DNA from: Nocardia sp. CNY236
GTDB lineage: Bacteria; Actinomycetota; Actinomycetes; Mycobacteriales; Mycobacteriaceae
Length of the DNA: 64,000 nucleotides
Direction: 5' to 3'
Assembly (NCBI RefSeq): GCF_000482385.1
Contig: NZ_AXVD01000002.1
Coordinates: 186,001-250,000 of the forward strand
Below, piece by piece: positions 18,901 to 29,721 of the stretch. Position 1 is the stretch's first letter, and every line of letters starts with the position of its first letter. Position numbers and translations under genes: made by a program. Under the pieces are notes generated by a model, which was given only the letters and a program-made list of their open reading frames with translations, was not told the origin of the DNA and did no database searches.

Positions 18901-19811
18901 TGCCCGAACCGGCACGGCCCGTCGAAGCGCGGGAAGAAACAGAACGACCACAGGATGCAGTGGTCACCTACGAGCGGCGAGGTCGTGTCGCACTCGTCGC
19001 GCTGAACCGGCCCGAATATCGCAATGCGCAGAACTCGGTGATGACCTATGCGCTCGATTCTGCGTTCGAGCGTGCTGTCGAAGACCCCGACGTCGGGGTG
19101 ATCGTATTGGCAGGCAATGGAAAACACTTCAGCGCAGGTCACGACATCGGCACCCCGGGCCGCGACCACCACGTGCGCTATCCGAACAAGGCGGCGCTGT
19201 GGTGGGACCATGTCGACCGAGTCGGCGGCGATCAGCGCTTCGCCCGCGAACTCGAGGTCTATCTCGGCATGTGCCGTCGCTGGCGGGAGATTCCGAAACC
19301 GACCATCGCCATGGTGCACGGTGCGTGCATCGCAGGCGGGCTCATGTTGGCATGGGTGTGTGACCTGATCGTCGCCTCCGATGATGCGTTCTTCTCCGAC
19401 CCAGTGGTCCGCATGGGGATCCCGGGTGTCGAGTACTTCGCGCACCCCTGGGTGATGGGCCCGCGCGCAGCCAAGGAATTCCTGTTCACCGGCGACCGGT
19501 TCAGCGCCGCGCAGGCCAAGGAGTGGGGCATGGTCAACCGAGTGGTGCCGCGCGCCGACCTCGAGTCCGAAACCCTTGCGCTGGCCGAAAAAATCGCCGC
19601 GATGCCGCAATTCGGCCTCGCATTGACCAAGAAGGCGGTCAATCAAGCCGAGGATCTCATGGGCATGCGTTCGGGCATGGACTCGGTCTTCGGGTTACAC
19701 CACTTCGCACATGCGCACAACGCCGAAGTCGGCGCCGACTCACTGGGCGGAATGAACGCCAGCTCGATGAAGGCTTCCGCGAGCGGCGCGGGACAGAACG
19801 GAACGACGTAG
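18900..19811 (+). CDS. Crotonase-family enoyl-CoA hydratase in the fadD3 operon
   Basis: A 303-residue crotonase-fold protein. GKHFSAGHDIG and HGACIAGGLMLAWVCDLIVAS give the oxyanion hole; FSDPVVRMGIPGVEYFAHPW follows. The ATG at 18900 overlaps the fadD3 TAA and its stop overlaps the fadE31 GTG. It has an N-terminal extension of about 20 residues. M. tuberculosis has no such gene between fadD3 and fadE31, so this is an extra hydratase/isomerase of the ring C/D pathway; its step is not known to me. Confidence 0.85.
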   Translation: MPEPARPVEAREETERPQDAVVTYERRGRVALVALNRPEYRNAQNSVMTYALDSAFERAVEDPDVGVIVLAGNGKHFSAGHDIGTPGRDHHVRYPNKAALWWDHVDRVGGDQRFARELEVYLGMCRRWREIPKPTIAMVHGACIAGGLMLAWVCDLIVASDDAFFSDPVVRMGIPGVEYFAHPWVMGPRAAKEFLFTGDRFSAAQAKEWGMVNRVVPRADLESETLALAEKIAAMPQFGLALTKKAVNQAEDLMGMRSGMDSVFGLHHFAHAHNAEVGADSLGGMNASSMKASASGAGQNGTT

Positions 19812-20953
19812 TGGATCTGGACTTCGACCAGGCGACTCGAGACTTCCAGCGAGAGGTACGCGAGTTCATCGCGGCCAACAAGCCGGTGAAGCCGCTGCCC
19901 TCGATGGACACCAAGGCCGGTTTCGAAGCACATCGCGCCTGGGAACGCACCCTCGCCGAGGCCCGGCTCTCGGTGGTCGCCTGGCCCGAGGAGTTCGGCG
20001 GGCGCGACGCTTCGCTGCTGGAATGGGTACTGTTCGAGCAGGAGTACTACGCCGGCGGCGCACCGGGACGGGTCAGCCAGAACGGGATATTCCTTCTGGC
20101 CCCGACACTGTTCGAGCACGGGACCCCGGAACAATTGGCGCGGATCATGCCGCGAATGGCGCGCGGCGACGACATCTGGGCGCAGGCCTGGTCGGAGCCG
20201 GAAGCCGGCAGCGACTTGGCCGGCATCCGATCCACCGCCCGGCCGACCACCGGCGGCTGGCTGTTGAGCGGCCAGAAAACCTGGAGTTCGCGGGCCGCGT
20301 TCGCAGACTGGGCGTTCGGGTTGTTCCGCAGCGACCCCGAGGCCGATCGGCACCACGGGCTCACCTACGTGATGTTCCCGTTGACCGCCGATGGGGTTTC
20401 GGTCCGCCCGATCCCACAACTGGACGGTGAGCCCGGCTTCGCGGAGATCTTTCTCGACGAGGTCTTCGTGCCCGACCGTGATGTGATCGGCGCCGCGGGC
20501 CAAGGATGGCGGGTGGCCATGAGCACCTCCAGCAACGAACGCGGCCTCTCGCTGCGCAGCCCAGGCCGCTTCAGCGCCACCGCCCAGCGACTCATCGACC
20601 TGTGGCTGCAGGTAGGCGACCAGGACGATTCCACACAGCGCGACGCGGTGGTGGATGCCTGGATCGGCAGCGAAGCGTATCGACTGCACACCTTCGGCAC
20701 GGTGACCCGGCTCGACGAAGGCGGCAAGCTCGGCGCGGAATCCTCGATCACCAAGGTCTTCTGGTCCGAGCTCGACATCGCGATGCACGAAACCGCGCTC
20801 GACCTACTCGGCGCCACAGCCGAGCGCTCTGGGCCGTGGACCGACGGCTACTTGTTCGCATTGTCCGGACCGATCTATGCCGGCACCAACGAGATTCAGC
20901 GCAATATCATCGCCGAGCGGCTGCTCGGACTACCGAGAGGAAGCACTCGATGA
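19811..20953 (+). CDS. fadE31: Acyl-CoA dehydrogenase FadE31
   Basis: A 380-residue ACAD matching FadE31 (Rv3562), with QAWSEPEAGSDLAGI, GQKTWSSRAAFADW and the C-terminal YAGTNEIQRNIIAERLLGLPR. The GTG at 19811 overlaps the previous TAG (TAGTG). Part of the KstR2-regulated ring C/D operon. Steroid ACADs of this kind often form mixed tetramers with a neighbour; the FadE31 partner and substrate are not fixed here. Confidence 0.9.
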   Translation: MDLDFDQATRDFQREVREFIAANKPVKPLPSMDTKAGFEAHRAWERTLAEARLSVVAWPEEFGGRDASLLEWVLFEQEYYAGGAPGRVSQNGIFLLAPTLFEHGTPEQLARIMPRMARGDDIWAQAWSEPEAGSDLAGIRSTARPTTGGWLLSGQKTWSSRAAFADWAFGLFRSDPEADRHHGLTYVMFPLTADGVSVRPIPQLDGEPGFAEIFLDEVFVPDRDVIGAAGQGWRVAMSTSSNERGLSLRSPGRFSATAQRLIDLWLQVGDQDDSTQRDAVVDAWIGSEAYRLHTFGTVTRLDEGGKLGAESSITKVFWSELDIAMHETALDLLGATAERSGPWTDGYLFALSGPIYAGTNEIQRNIIAERLLGLPRGSTR

Positions 20954-21984
20954 GATTCGCGCTCAGCGCGGAACACCTGGATTTCGGCGCCAGCCTGCGT
21001 AAGCTGCTGGACGCCGGTCGTACACCGGCCGCGGTGCGTGCATGGGCCTCAGGGGATCCGGGACCGGGCCGGGCGCTGATCCGGCAGTTGTCCGGAGCCG
21101 GTGTGCTCGGACTGGCGGTCGCCGAACGATACGGCGGGCTCGGCGCCGAACCGATCGACCTGGTCGTTGCCTTCGAGGAGATCGGGCGAGCTGCCGCACC
21201 GGGTCCGCTGATCGAGACCGCGGCCGCAATTCCCGCACTGTTGCAAGCCCTTCCGGACGACGGTTTGGCCGCGCGATGGCTGCCCGGCTTCGCGGGGGGT
21301 GCCGCCTTGGGCACCATCGGTTTCGCAGCACCCGAACAGAGCACGGTCGCAGTGGACGCCGACACCGCCGAAGTCGTACTCGTGGCGCACGACAGCATCG
21401 TGTCGATCGGACACCGTACCGGCCAGGTGCGCTCACTCGATCCGGCACGTCGGTTGTTCACGGTCGCCGCCGACGACCCCGTCACCAACGAGAGTGAGCG
21501 GATACGACTCGCCGTGGAAGCGGGATTCGACATGGGTGCGCTGGCGTGTGCAGCGCAACTACTCGGGGCCGGACGAGCGCTGCTACAGACTTCGACCGAG
21601 TACGCCAAACAGCGCAGACAGTTCGGCACGCCGATCGGCCAGTTCCAAGCCGTGAAGCACAAACTCGCCGACGTGCGCATCGCGGTGGACCTGGCCGAAC
21701 CGCTGCTCTACCGCGCTGCACTGACCACGACGGAACCCACTCGCAGCCGAGACGTGTCGGCCGCGGTACTCGCCTGCGGGTCGGCGGCCTACCGCGCGGC
21801 TCGCGCCGCACTTCAGGTACACGGCGCGATCGGCTACACCGCCGAATACGACCTGTCACTGTGGTTGACCAAGGTGACCGCGCTGCGTTCGGCCTGGGGT
21901 ACCGCACAGCACCATCGCGCGCGAATCGCCCACGCATTGCGCGACGAAGCCACGCACGACCGCACCACACGAGGTATCACATGA
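20950..21984 (+). CDS. fadE32: Acyl-CoA dehydrogenase FadE32
   Basis: A 344-residue short ACAD matching FadE32 (Rv3563). The FAD-binding RRQFGTPIGQFQAVKHKLAD and LQVHGAIGYTAEYDLSLWL are visible; the middle beta domain is reduced, as in steroid ACADs that act as alpha2beta2 heterotetramers. Joined to fadE31 and fadE33 by ATGA overlaps. Likely partner: FadE33. Confidence 0.9.
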   Translation: MRFALSAEHLDFGASLRKLLDAGRTPAAVRAWASGDPGPGRALIRQLSGAGVLGLAVAERYGGLGAEPIDLVVAFEEIGRAAAPGPLIETAAAIPALLQALPDDGLAARWLPGFAGGAALGTIGFAAPEQSTVAVDADTAEVVLVAHDSIVSIGHRTGQVRSLDPARRLFTVAADDPVTNESERIRLAVEAGFDMGALACAAQLLGAGRALLQTSTEYAKQRRQFGTPIGQFQAVKHKLADVRIAVDLAEPLLYRAALTTTEPTRSRDVSAAVLACGSAAYRAARAALQVHGAIGYTAEYDLSLWLTKVTALRSAWGTAQHHRARIAHALRDEATHDRTTRGIT

Positions 21985-23036
21985 TCACCGCGGAACAGCA
22001 GCAATTCCTTGCCTCGATTCGCGCGCTGTTGTCCAAACACGCAACGTCGGCCGCGGTGCGCGCGGCGATGGACACCGAACTCGGCTACGACCCCGCGCTG
22101 TGGCGACTGCTGTGTACACAGACCGGTGTCTCCGCGGTGGCCATTCCGGAAGCCTACGGCGGCTTCGGCGCGAGCCTGGTCGAATCTCTGCTGGTGATAC
22201 GCGAACTGGGCCGCACACTCGCGGGCGTGCCGATGCTCGGCTCGGCCGTACTCGGCGGGCAGGCGCTGGTGCTGTCAGAGGATTCCGAGGCGTGCGCCCG
22301 GCTGCTGCCCGAGCTGGCCGAGGGCACACGGACAATCGCACTGTGCTGGGCAGGCGAGCAAGGGTGGGACGAGCCGGGCGTGCACGACAGCGATGGCGCC
22401 CTCACCGGGACCGCACACTACGTGCTGCACGGGATGTCCGCCGAAACCCTGGTCGCCGTGACCTCGACCGGATTGTTCGAGGTGGATTCGGCCACGACGG
22501 GCGTGCACCGGCAATCCACGCCGAGCATGGATCCCACCCGCAGTCTTGCCGAGATCACCTTCACCGCGGCACCCGCCCGGCGCCTCGGCACCGGCGATCC
22601 GGTGACGACGAGCGCCCGGCTACGCGAAATCGCGTGGGCTGCGTTGGCCGCCGAACAGGTCGGGGCGGCCGACCGGTGTCTCGAGATGACCGTGGACTAC
22701 GCCAAATCACGGGTGCAATTCGGCCGAACGATCGGCAGCTTCCAGGCACTCAAACACCGCATGGCGGACATGTACGTGCTCTTGGAATCGGCCAGGTCCG
22801 CCTCCGACGCGGCGACGGCGGCCGTAGCGGCGAACAGTGCGTCCGCCGCGGAGGATGTCTGGGTGGCTCGCGTGCACTGCTCGGAGGCATTGAATGCGAT
22901 CGCCGCCGAAACCATCCAGCTGCACGGTGGAATCGCAATCACCTGGGAGCACGACGCACAGCTGTTCTTCAAACGCGCGCACGCCGACTCGCACCTGTTC
23001 GGCATGCCGCAACGCCCACTCCTACAGGTGGGATGA
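21981..23036 (+). CDS. fadE33: Acyl-CoA dehydrogenase FadE33
   Basis: A 351-residue ACAD matching FadE33 (Rv3564), last gene of the fadD3 operon. SRVQFGRTIGSFQALKHRMADMY and IQLHGGIAITWEHDAQLFFKRA are clear. It overlaps fadE32 by 4 bases, fitting a two-subunit dehydrogenase in which the two chains share the FAD site. No hairpin with a T-run was found after it. Confidence 0.9.
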   Translation: MITAEQQQFLASIRALLSKHATSAAVRAAMDTELGYDPALWRLLCTQTGVSAVAIPEAYGGFGASLVESLLVIRELGRTLAGVPMLGSAVLGGQALVLSEDSEACARLLPELAEGTRTIALCWAGEQGWDEPGVHDSDGALTGTAHYVLHGMSAETLVAVTSTGLFEVDSATTGVHRQSTPSMDPTRSLAEITFTAAPARRLGTGDPVTTSARLREIAWAALAAEQVGAADRCLEMTVDYAKSRVQFGRTIGSFQALKHRMADMYVLLESARSASDAATAAVAANSASAAEDVWVARVHCSEALNAIAAETIQLHGGIAITWEHDAQLFFKRAHADSHLFGMPQRPLLQVG

Positions 23037-23780
23037 ACCGATTCCGATGCGCGCACCGGATGACGCAACAGCCTCCCAGGGGCCGCCGTTCACCCGATGC
23101 AGTGACGAGAAACGGGACAAGGCTCGGCTGACACGATAGGTCTGCTGCCCGGGCTCCGGTCCGCACACCGTCCACCTGTCGGCGTCACGAACGGCCGGAT
23201 CTCGACGACGATCCCGACCCGAGCGGGCGACCTGATCCCCTCGACAACGCATCCACTCTCCACGACGAGTCCATAATGCGGCGACGAACTCGAACCACTG
23301 GAGCCGATACGGGTCAGCACCTCGTCCCGTTCCGCGCGGCGCGCTGGAAATCCAGCGCGTTTCCCTTCCCCTCGACATCGGTTCTTCCGGCCAGTGGCCA
23401 GGGTAGGCCGGTCGTCCCGATCCGAGGAGCGGTTCACGAAACCGGCACACCTGCCGGCTCGCGAATGATCTGGGCGCAGCTGCAGTCACCTCCTCTCGAG
23501 TTCCCTCCACTGTCGCCGAGAACCGCTGGGGTTCCACGATGCGACCAGGAGCCGGACCCAGTGCGCCGAAACGAGCACTCGGGCCACCGTCCATGCTATC
23601 GGCACGTCAGCGCACGCCTCGTTAGAGATTTGTCAATTCGTGACGTGGCGGTGAAGCGACCATCGCCGGCGCCTTCGAGGTGACATTTCGAACACGGCGC
23701 GAGGTGATCGAATCGCTGCCCGCGCCCGCATACCGCTGCACACCTGTCCGCCACCTCACGCGAGGGTACAATCAGCGGAT
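23037..23780. other. Long stretch without a convincing gene
   Basis: About 740 bases between fadE33 and the DUF427 gene. Open frames on both strands look like chance GC-rich frames with no recognisable domain. A small hairpin CCGGCA-CACC-TGCCGG lies at 23442-23457. Close to the end, TACAAT at about 23766-23771 is a likely -10 box for the DUF427 gene. In M. tuberculosis an aminotransferase gene (aspB) follows fadE33; it is absent here. Confidence 0.5.
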
Positions 23781-24533
23781 ATGACCGAAACGAGGCGCGG
23801 CCACGTCAAAGTCGAGACCAGCCAGAAGCGGGTGCGGGCTTATCTAGGCGGACATCTGGTGGCCGATACGGTCAGACCAGTACTCGTATGGGAGAACCCG
23901 TACTACCCGACCTACTATCTGCCGGTCGCCGATGTGCGGGTCAAGCTCGAACCGAACGGCAGCACTCGGCACTCCACCAGCCGCGGCGACGCGACCGGCT
24001 ACGACGTCGTCGCCGACGGCACAACGGCCACCGAAGCAGCGCTGCGGTACCACGACTCTTCCCTGCTCGAACTGCGCGACCTGGTCAGATTGGACTGGGA
24101 CGCGATGGACGAATGGTTCGAAGAGGACGAGCCGATCTACGTCCACCCACGCAACCCGTACTCGCGTGTCGATATTCTGGCCAGCTCACGGCATGTACGG
24201 GTGGAAATCGACGGCGTCACGGTCGCGGATTCACACACACCGCGAATCCTCTTCGAAACCGGCTTGCCCGCGCGGTATTACCTGCCGATGACCGATGTTC
24301 GGATGGACCTGCTTCATTCGTCGGACACCAGGACCCGCTGCCCGTACAAGGGCACCGCGGAGTATTGGAGCGTCCGGATCGAGGGCACGGACTACCCGGA
24401 CTATGTCTGGGGTTACCGCACACCGCTTCCCGAGAGCCAAAAAGTCGCCGGTCTGGTCTGTTTCTACAGCGAGAAGGTGGACATCTACCTGGACGGCGAA
24501 CTCCAGGAACGGCCACGCTCGCCGTTCGCCTGA
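23781..24533 (+). CDS. DUF427 protein with two repeat domains
   Basis: A 250-residue protein made of two DUF427 units (about 10-105 and 120-240). Each opens with the same pattern, RVRAYLGGHLVADT and HVRVEIDGVTVADS, followed by ENPYYPTYYLPVADVR or ETGLPARYYLPMTDVR. The function of DUF427 is not established. TACAAT lies 8 bases before the ATG, so translation may be leaderless. No obvious link to steroid genes. Confidence 0.85.
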   Translation: MTETRRGHVKVETSQKRVRAYLGGHLVADTVRPVLVWENPYYPTYYLPVADVRVKLEPNGSTRHSTSRGDATGYDVVADGTTATEAALRYHDSSLLELRDLVRLDWDAMDEWFEEDEPIYVHPRNPYSRVDILASSRHVRVEIDGVTVADSHTPRILFETGLPARYYLPMTDVRMDLLHSSDTRTRCPYKGTAEYWSVRIEGTDYPDYVWGYRTPLPESQKVAGLVCFYSEKVDIYLDGELQERPRSPFA

Positions 24534-24585
24534 TCCGGGAGCGCCGGTCGAGGCGCGACGGAACGAGATCGGGCATAGTCGAGTC

Positions 24586-24996
24586 ATGACGAACACCCGA
24601 CCGGCCCTCGCCGCCGCGCTCGACTTGGCGCCCCATCCCGAAGGGGGCTGGTATCGCCAGACATGGACCAGTCCGGTCGATTTCACCCCACCGGGGTACG
24701 GCGGTTCGCGCGCGAGCGCGACTGCGATCTACTATCTCCTGCTGCCCGGCGAGCGCTCCGCCCCGCACACCCTGCGGTCGGACGAAGTGTGGCTCTGGCA
24801 TCGCGGCGGACCACTGGCATTGAACATCCGCGGCGAAGAGGTGATTCTCGGCCCCGACGTGGAACGCCAGCAGTTGCCGCAAGCCGTTGTGCCCAGCGGG
24901 GCCAGTCAGTGGGCTCGGCCGGCGGGGGACGAGTACGTCCTGGTCAGCTGTATCGTTGCGCCCGGATTCGACTTCGCCGACTTTCGGCTGGACTGA
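24586..24996 (+). CDS. DUF985 cupin protein
   Basis: A 136-residue single-domain cupin of the DUF985 type: LAPHPEGGWYRQTW at the start, AIYYLLLPGERSAPHTLRSDEVWLWHRGGPL in the first cupin motif and VAPGFDFADFRL at the end. Such proteins resemble sugar epimerase-like cupins, but the function is unknown. It lies 52 bases after the DUF427 gene; ATAGT lies just before its ATG. Confidence 0.85.
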   Translation: MTNTRPALAAALDLAPHPEGGWYRQTWTSPVDFTPPGYGGSRASATAIYYLLLPGERSAPHTLRSDEVWLWHRGGPLALNIRGEEVILGPDVERQQLPQAVVPSGASQWARPAGDEYVLVSCIVAPGFDFADFRLD

Positions 24997-25015
24997 CCGA
25001 TGCACTGCCTCGCGG

Positions 25016-25348
25016 CTACTCGGGGATGTGGAGCACGCCCTCGTTCACGGCCCAGGCGATGGTGCGACTCAGCTGGGGACAGGACTGCGGTCCGCCTGGC
25101 CCCTGACCGCTCGAGCCCAGCTCGGCGAACAGCGGGCAGCTCTCGGCCGGATCGCCGGTCCACTGAACCGACGTCTGCCGTGCGCTGCTCTTGCGCACCA
25201 ACACCTGGCTCCCGCATGCCTGACACCGCAAGGGGGTGAGGCCATCCTCGAGATACCGCTGCCGGTCGAGCGCCGTTTGCGCGCGCACCTCGGCACGCCG
25301 AGCGGGCTGATCGGCGAAATCGGGTGCCTTCGCCCAGCTGGCGCTCAT
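25016..25348 (-). CDS. Small Cys-rich protein coupled to kshA
   Basis: A 110-residue hypothetical protein. Cys42 and Cys45 form RCQACGSQ, and further Cys71 and Cys90 could complete a metal site, so a zinc-ribbon-like fold is possible. It ends IAWAVNEGVLHIPE. The ATG at 25348 overlaps the kshA TGA, so it is translated with the oxygenase. I do not recognise the family; a small accessory of the KshA Rieske system is one possibility. Confidence 0.75.
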   Translation of the reverse strand: MSASWAKAPDFADQPARRAEVRAQTALDRQRYLEDGLTPLRCQACGSQVLVRKSSARQTSVQWTGDPAESCPLFAELGSSGQGPGGPQSCPQLSRTIAWAVNEGVLHIPE

Positions 25349-26547
25349 CAGACACCTGCCTCGGCTTCCTCCGCGGCGCGCCTGCGCCGGAGATTTTCGG
25401 CGACCTCGGCCTCCCATGCCTCATTGGCTTTGGTGGTGTCCACCTCGAACTCGAAGCGCTGGGTCATCTTCTCGGTGACATCGGCCCGATCGACGTAGAA
25501 CTGCTCGTACCATCGCCTCAGCTGATAGACAGGCCCGTCCTCCTCGCACAACAGCGGGTTCTCGACCTTGGATTTGTGCTTCCAGATCTCGACGTCCTGT
25601 TGGAACCCCACACTGATACCGTCGGTCATCTTCTCGGCCAGCCGGTCGGCCATATCGCCCTCGACGCCCTGCGGCTTCTCCAGCGTAATACCCCATTGCA
25701 GGACGAAGGAGTCCTGGGTGACCGGGTAGTGGCAGTTGATCAAGACGCTGTTGACCTCGTAACCGCTGTAGATGTTGGTCAACGGGTTGATCATGTAGGA
25801 AGGCCCGTAGTAGGCGGCCTCGGACTTCAACAGCGTGTCGCCGTCGTACTTGGAGGCCATACCGATATCCGGTCTGCCCTTGGTCTCCAGGAACTGGGTG
25901 GCGATATGACCCTCGAAGACGTTCTTGAAATAGGTCGGGAAGGCATAGTGGATGTAGAAGAAATGGGCCATGTCGACCACGTTGTCGATGATCTCACGGC
26001 AATTGGCGCCTTCGATCAGGATCGAGTTCCACGTCCACTCGGTCCAGCCGCTGTCGCAGACCTCCACCGGGCCGCCGTCGGTATCGGTATAAGGACCCTT
26101 GATATATGGAATGGTGACCTCGGGCGGGGGCTCACTGCCCTCGTGATCGTGCCAGACGAACAGCTGGCCGTTACGTTCCAGCGTCGTCCACCTCCGAGTG
26201 CGGGCCAACGGCGGCACACGACGCGCGTATGGAATCGCGGTGCACTTCCCGCTGGTCCCCGACCAACGCCAATCGTGGAATGGGCAGGCGATGTCATCGC
26301 CCTTGATCTCGCCCATGCTCAGGTCGCCGCCCATGTGCCTGCAGTACGCGTCGAGTACCTGCAGCTCACCAGCACGATCGGCCCAGACGACGAGTTTGAC
26401 GCCGAACGCATTGACCGCATGCGGCTTACCGTCCCGGAACGTCTTGGCCAGACCCAGGCAATGCCATCCCCGCGCATACCGGTTGGGCACAGTGCCGACA
26501 TCGAGATCTCGGACCTTCGCACCGCGCCCGTGTGGGGTAACTGCCAT
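25348..26547 (-). CDS. kshA: KshA, 3-ketosteroid 9-alpha-hydroxylase oxygenase
   Basis: A 399-residue Rieske oxygenase matching KshA (Rv3526). With reductase KshB (not in this window) it hydroxylates C9, and together with KstD this opens ring B. Rieske ligands: Cys69, His71, Cys88, His91 (YCRHMGG ... CPFHDW). Mononuclear iron region: IIDNVVDMAHFFYIHYAFP with His195 and His200, and a late Asp in QDVEIWKHK. The ATG at 26547 is preceded by GGAGG and matches the family start. Divergent from hsaA with a KstR site. Confidence 0.95.
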   Translation of the reverse strand: MAVTPHGRGAKVRDLDVGTVPNRYARGWHCLGLAKTFRDGKPHAVNAFGVKLVVWADRAGELQVLDAYCRHMGGDLSMGEIKGDDIACPFHDWRWSGTSGKCTAIPYARRVPPLARTRRWTTLERNGQLFVWHDHEGSEPPPEVTIPYIKGPYTDTDGGPVEVCDSGWTEWTWNSILIEGANCREIIDNVVDMAHFFYIHYAFPTYFKNVFEGHIATQFLETKGRPDIGMASKYDGDTLLKSEAAYYGPSYMINPLTNIYSGYEVNSVLINCHYPVTQDSFVLQWGITLEKPQGVEGDMADRLAEKMTDGISVGFQQDVEIWKHKSKVENPLLCEEDGPVYQLRRWYEQFYVDRADVTEKMTQRFEFEVDTTKANEAWEAEVAENLRRRRAAEEAEAGV

Positions 26548-26570
26548 CGCGATTCCTCCTCCTTCTACAC

Positions 26571-26584
26571 TAGAACACGTTACA
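26571..26584. promoter_or_regulatory. KstR operator before kshA
   Basis: TAGAACACGTTACA matches TnnAACnnGTTnnA exactly and lies 24 bases upstream of the kshA start. Confidence 0.8.
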
Positions 26585-26673
26585 AAACTGATCCCCGCGA
26601 CGCCAGCGGTCGACCACACTTCCTGCATGGGCCCACCTTCGACGAGGGGGCGGCGGAGGTTCTCGACATAAAT

Positions 26674-26687
26674 AGGAACCTGTTCTA
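26674..26687. promoter_or_regulatory. KstR-like operator before hsaA
   Basis: AGGAACCTGTTCTA has the AACnnGTT core and final A, missing only the first T. It lies 57 bases before the hsaA ATG, giving each divergent gene its own site. Confidence 0.65.
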
Positions 26688-26744
26688 ATCTCAGAGACGA
26701 AAACGTATCCTCTGTCGATCGACCAAGCAGGAGCAGGTCCCGAG

Positions 26745-27908
26745 ATGACGCAAGAAGTGACCGAACGGGTCGAAGCGCTGTTGCCGATGTTGCGCGAGCA
26801 CGCACAGGAGGCCGAAGACCTCCGGCGTATACCCGAGGAAACCATGAAGGCGTTGCAGGAGACCGGCTTCTTCCGGCTACTCCAGCCCAAACAGTGGGGT
26901 GGCCATGCCGCCGATCCGGTGGTGTTCTACGACACCGCACGCACGATCGCCAGCGCGTGTGGCTCCACCGGCTGGGTCGCGGGCATCGTCGGGGTACACA
27001 ACTGGCACCTGGCTCTGTTCGAGCAGCAAGCACAGGAAGACGTTTGGGGCGAAGACAGCGAGGTACGTATCTCCTCGTCCTATGCGCCGATGGGTGCCGG
27101 CACCGTCGTGGATGGTGGATACCTGGTCAAAGGCGCGTGGGCGTGGTCGTCCGGTTGTGACCATGCAACCTGGACGGTACTCGGCGGCCCGGTGATCAAG
27201 GACGGCAAGCCAGTCGATTTCGGCAGCTTCCTGCTCCCGCGCGAGGACTACCGGATCGATGACGTATGGAACGTGGTGGGGCTGCGCGGAACCGGCTCCA
27301 ACACGATCGTGGTCCAGGACGTGTTCGTACCAGCGCACCGCTTCCTGAGCTTCCGCGCCATGAGCGAGTTGAAATCGCCTGGCTTGGCGCGCAATACCGA
27401 CCCGGTATACAAAATGCCGTGGGGCACCATCCATCCCACCACGATCTCCGCGCCGATCGTCGGTATGGCCTATGGCGCATACGAGGCACACGTCGAACAC
27501 CAGGGCAAACGCGTTCGCGCAGCATTCGCGGGCGAAAAGGCCAAAGAAGACCCCTTTGCCAAAGTACGTATCGCGGAAGCCGCCAGCGACATCGATGCCG
27601 CGTGGCGACAACTGTCCGGCAATGTCGCCGACGAATACGCACTTCTGGTAAAGGGACAGGAGATTCCGTTCGATCTTCGCGTACGCGCCCGGCGCGATCA
27701 GGTGCGTGCCACCGGCCGCTGCATCGCGGCGATCGACAAGCTCTTCGAAAGCTCGGGCGCCACCGCGCTGTCGAACGGAACTCCACTACAGCGATTCTGG
27801 CGTGACGCCCACGCCGGCCGAGTGCATGCGGCCAACGATCCCGAGCGTGCCTACGTCATGTATGGCACCCACGAATTCGGGCTCCCGGTCACCGACGGGA
27901 TGGTATAG
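26745..27908 (+). CDS. hsaA: HsaA, 3-HSA hydroxylase oxygenase component
   Basis: A 387-residue flavin-dependent monooxygenase of the ACAD-fold (group D) type, matching HsaA (Rv3570c). With flavin reductase HsaB it hydroxylates the phenolic seco-steroid 3-HSA to the catechol 3,4-DHSA. Family segments: LLQPKQWGGHAADPVVFYD, SACGSTGWVAGIVGVHNWHLALF, GAWAWSSGCDHATWTVLGG and VVGLRGTGSNTIVVQDVFVP. It heads hsaA-hsaD-hsaC-hsaB under a KstR-like site. Confidence 0.94.
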   Translation: MTQEVTERVEALLPMLREHAQEAEDLRRIPEETMKALQETGFFRLLQPKQWGGHAADPVVFYDTARTIASACGSTGWVAGIVGVHNWHLALFEQQAQEDVWGEDSEVRISSSYAPMGAGTVVDGGYLVKGAWAWSSGCDHATWTVLGGPVIKDGKPVDFGSFLLPREDYRIDDVWNVVGLRGTGSNTIVVQDVFVPAHRFLSFRAMSELKSPGLARNTDPVYKMPWGTIHPTTISAPIVGMAYGAYEAHVEHQGKRVRAAFAGEKAKEDPFAKVRIAEAASDIDAAWRQLSGNVADEYALLVKGQEIPFDLRVRARRDQVRATGRCIAAIDKLFESSGATALSNGTPLQRFWRDAHAGRVHAANDPERAYVMYGTHEFGLPVTDGMV

Positions 27909-29701
<1,793 letters not shown>

Positions 29702-29721
29702 TCGAGAAGGCAGGCGAGGCG

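Noticed and set aside
23022..23594. 190-codon minus-strand frame after fadE33
   Set aside because: No domain and no conserved motif; amino-acid composition of a random GC-rich frame.
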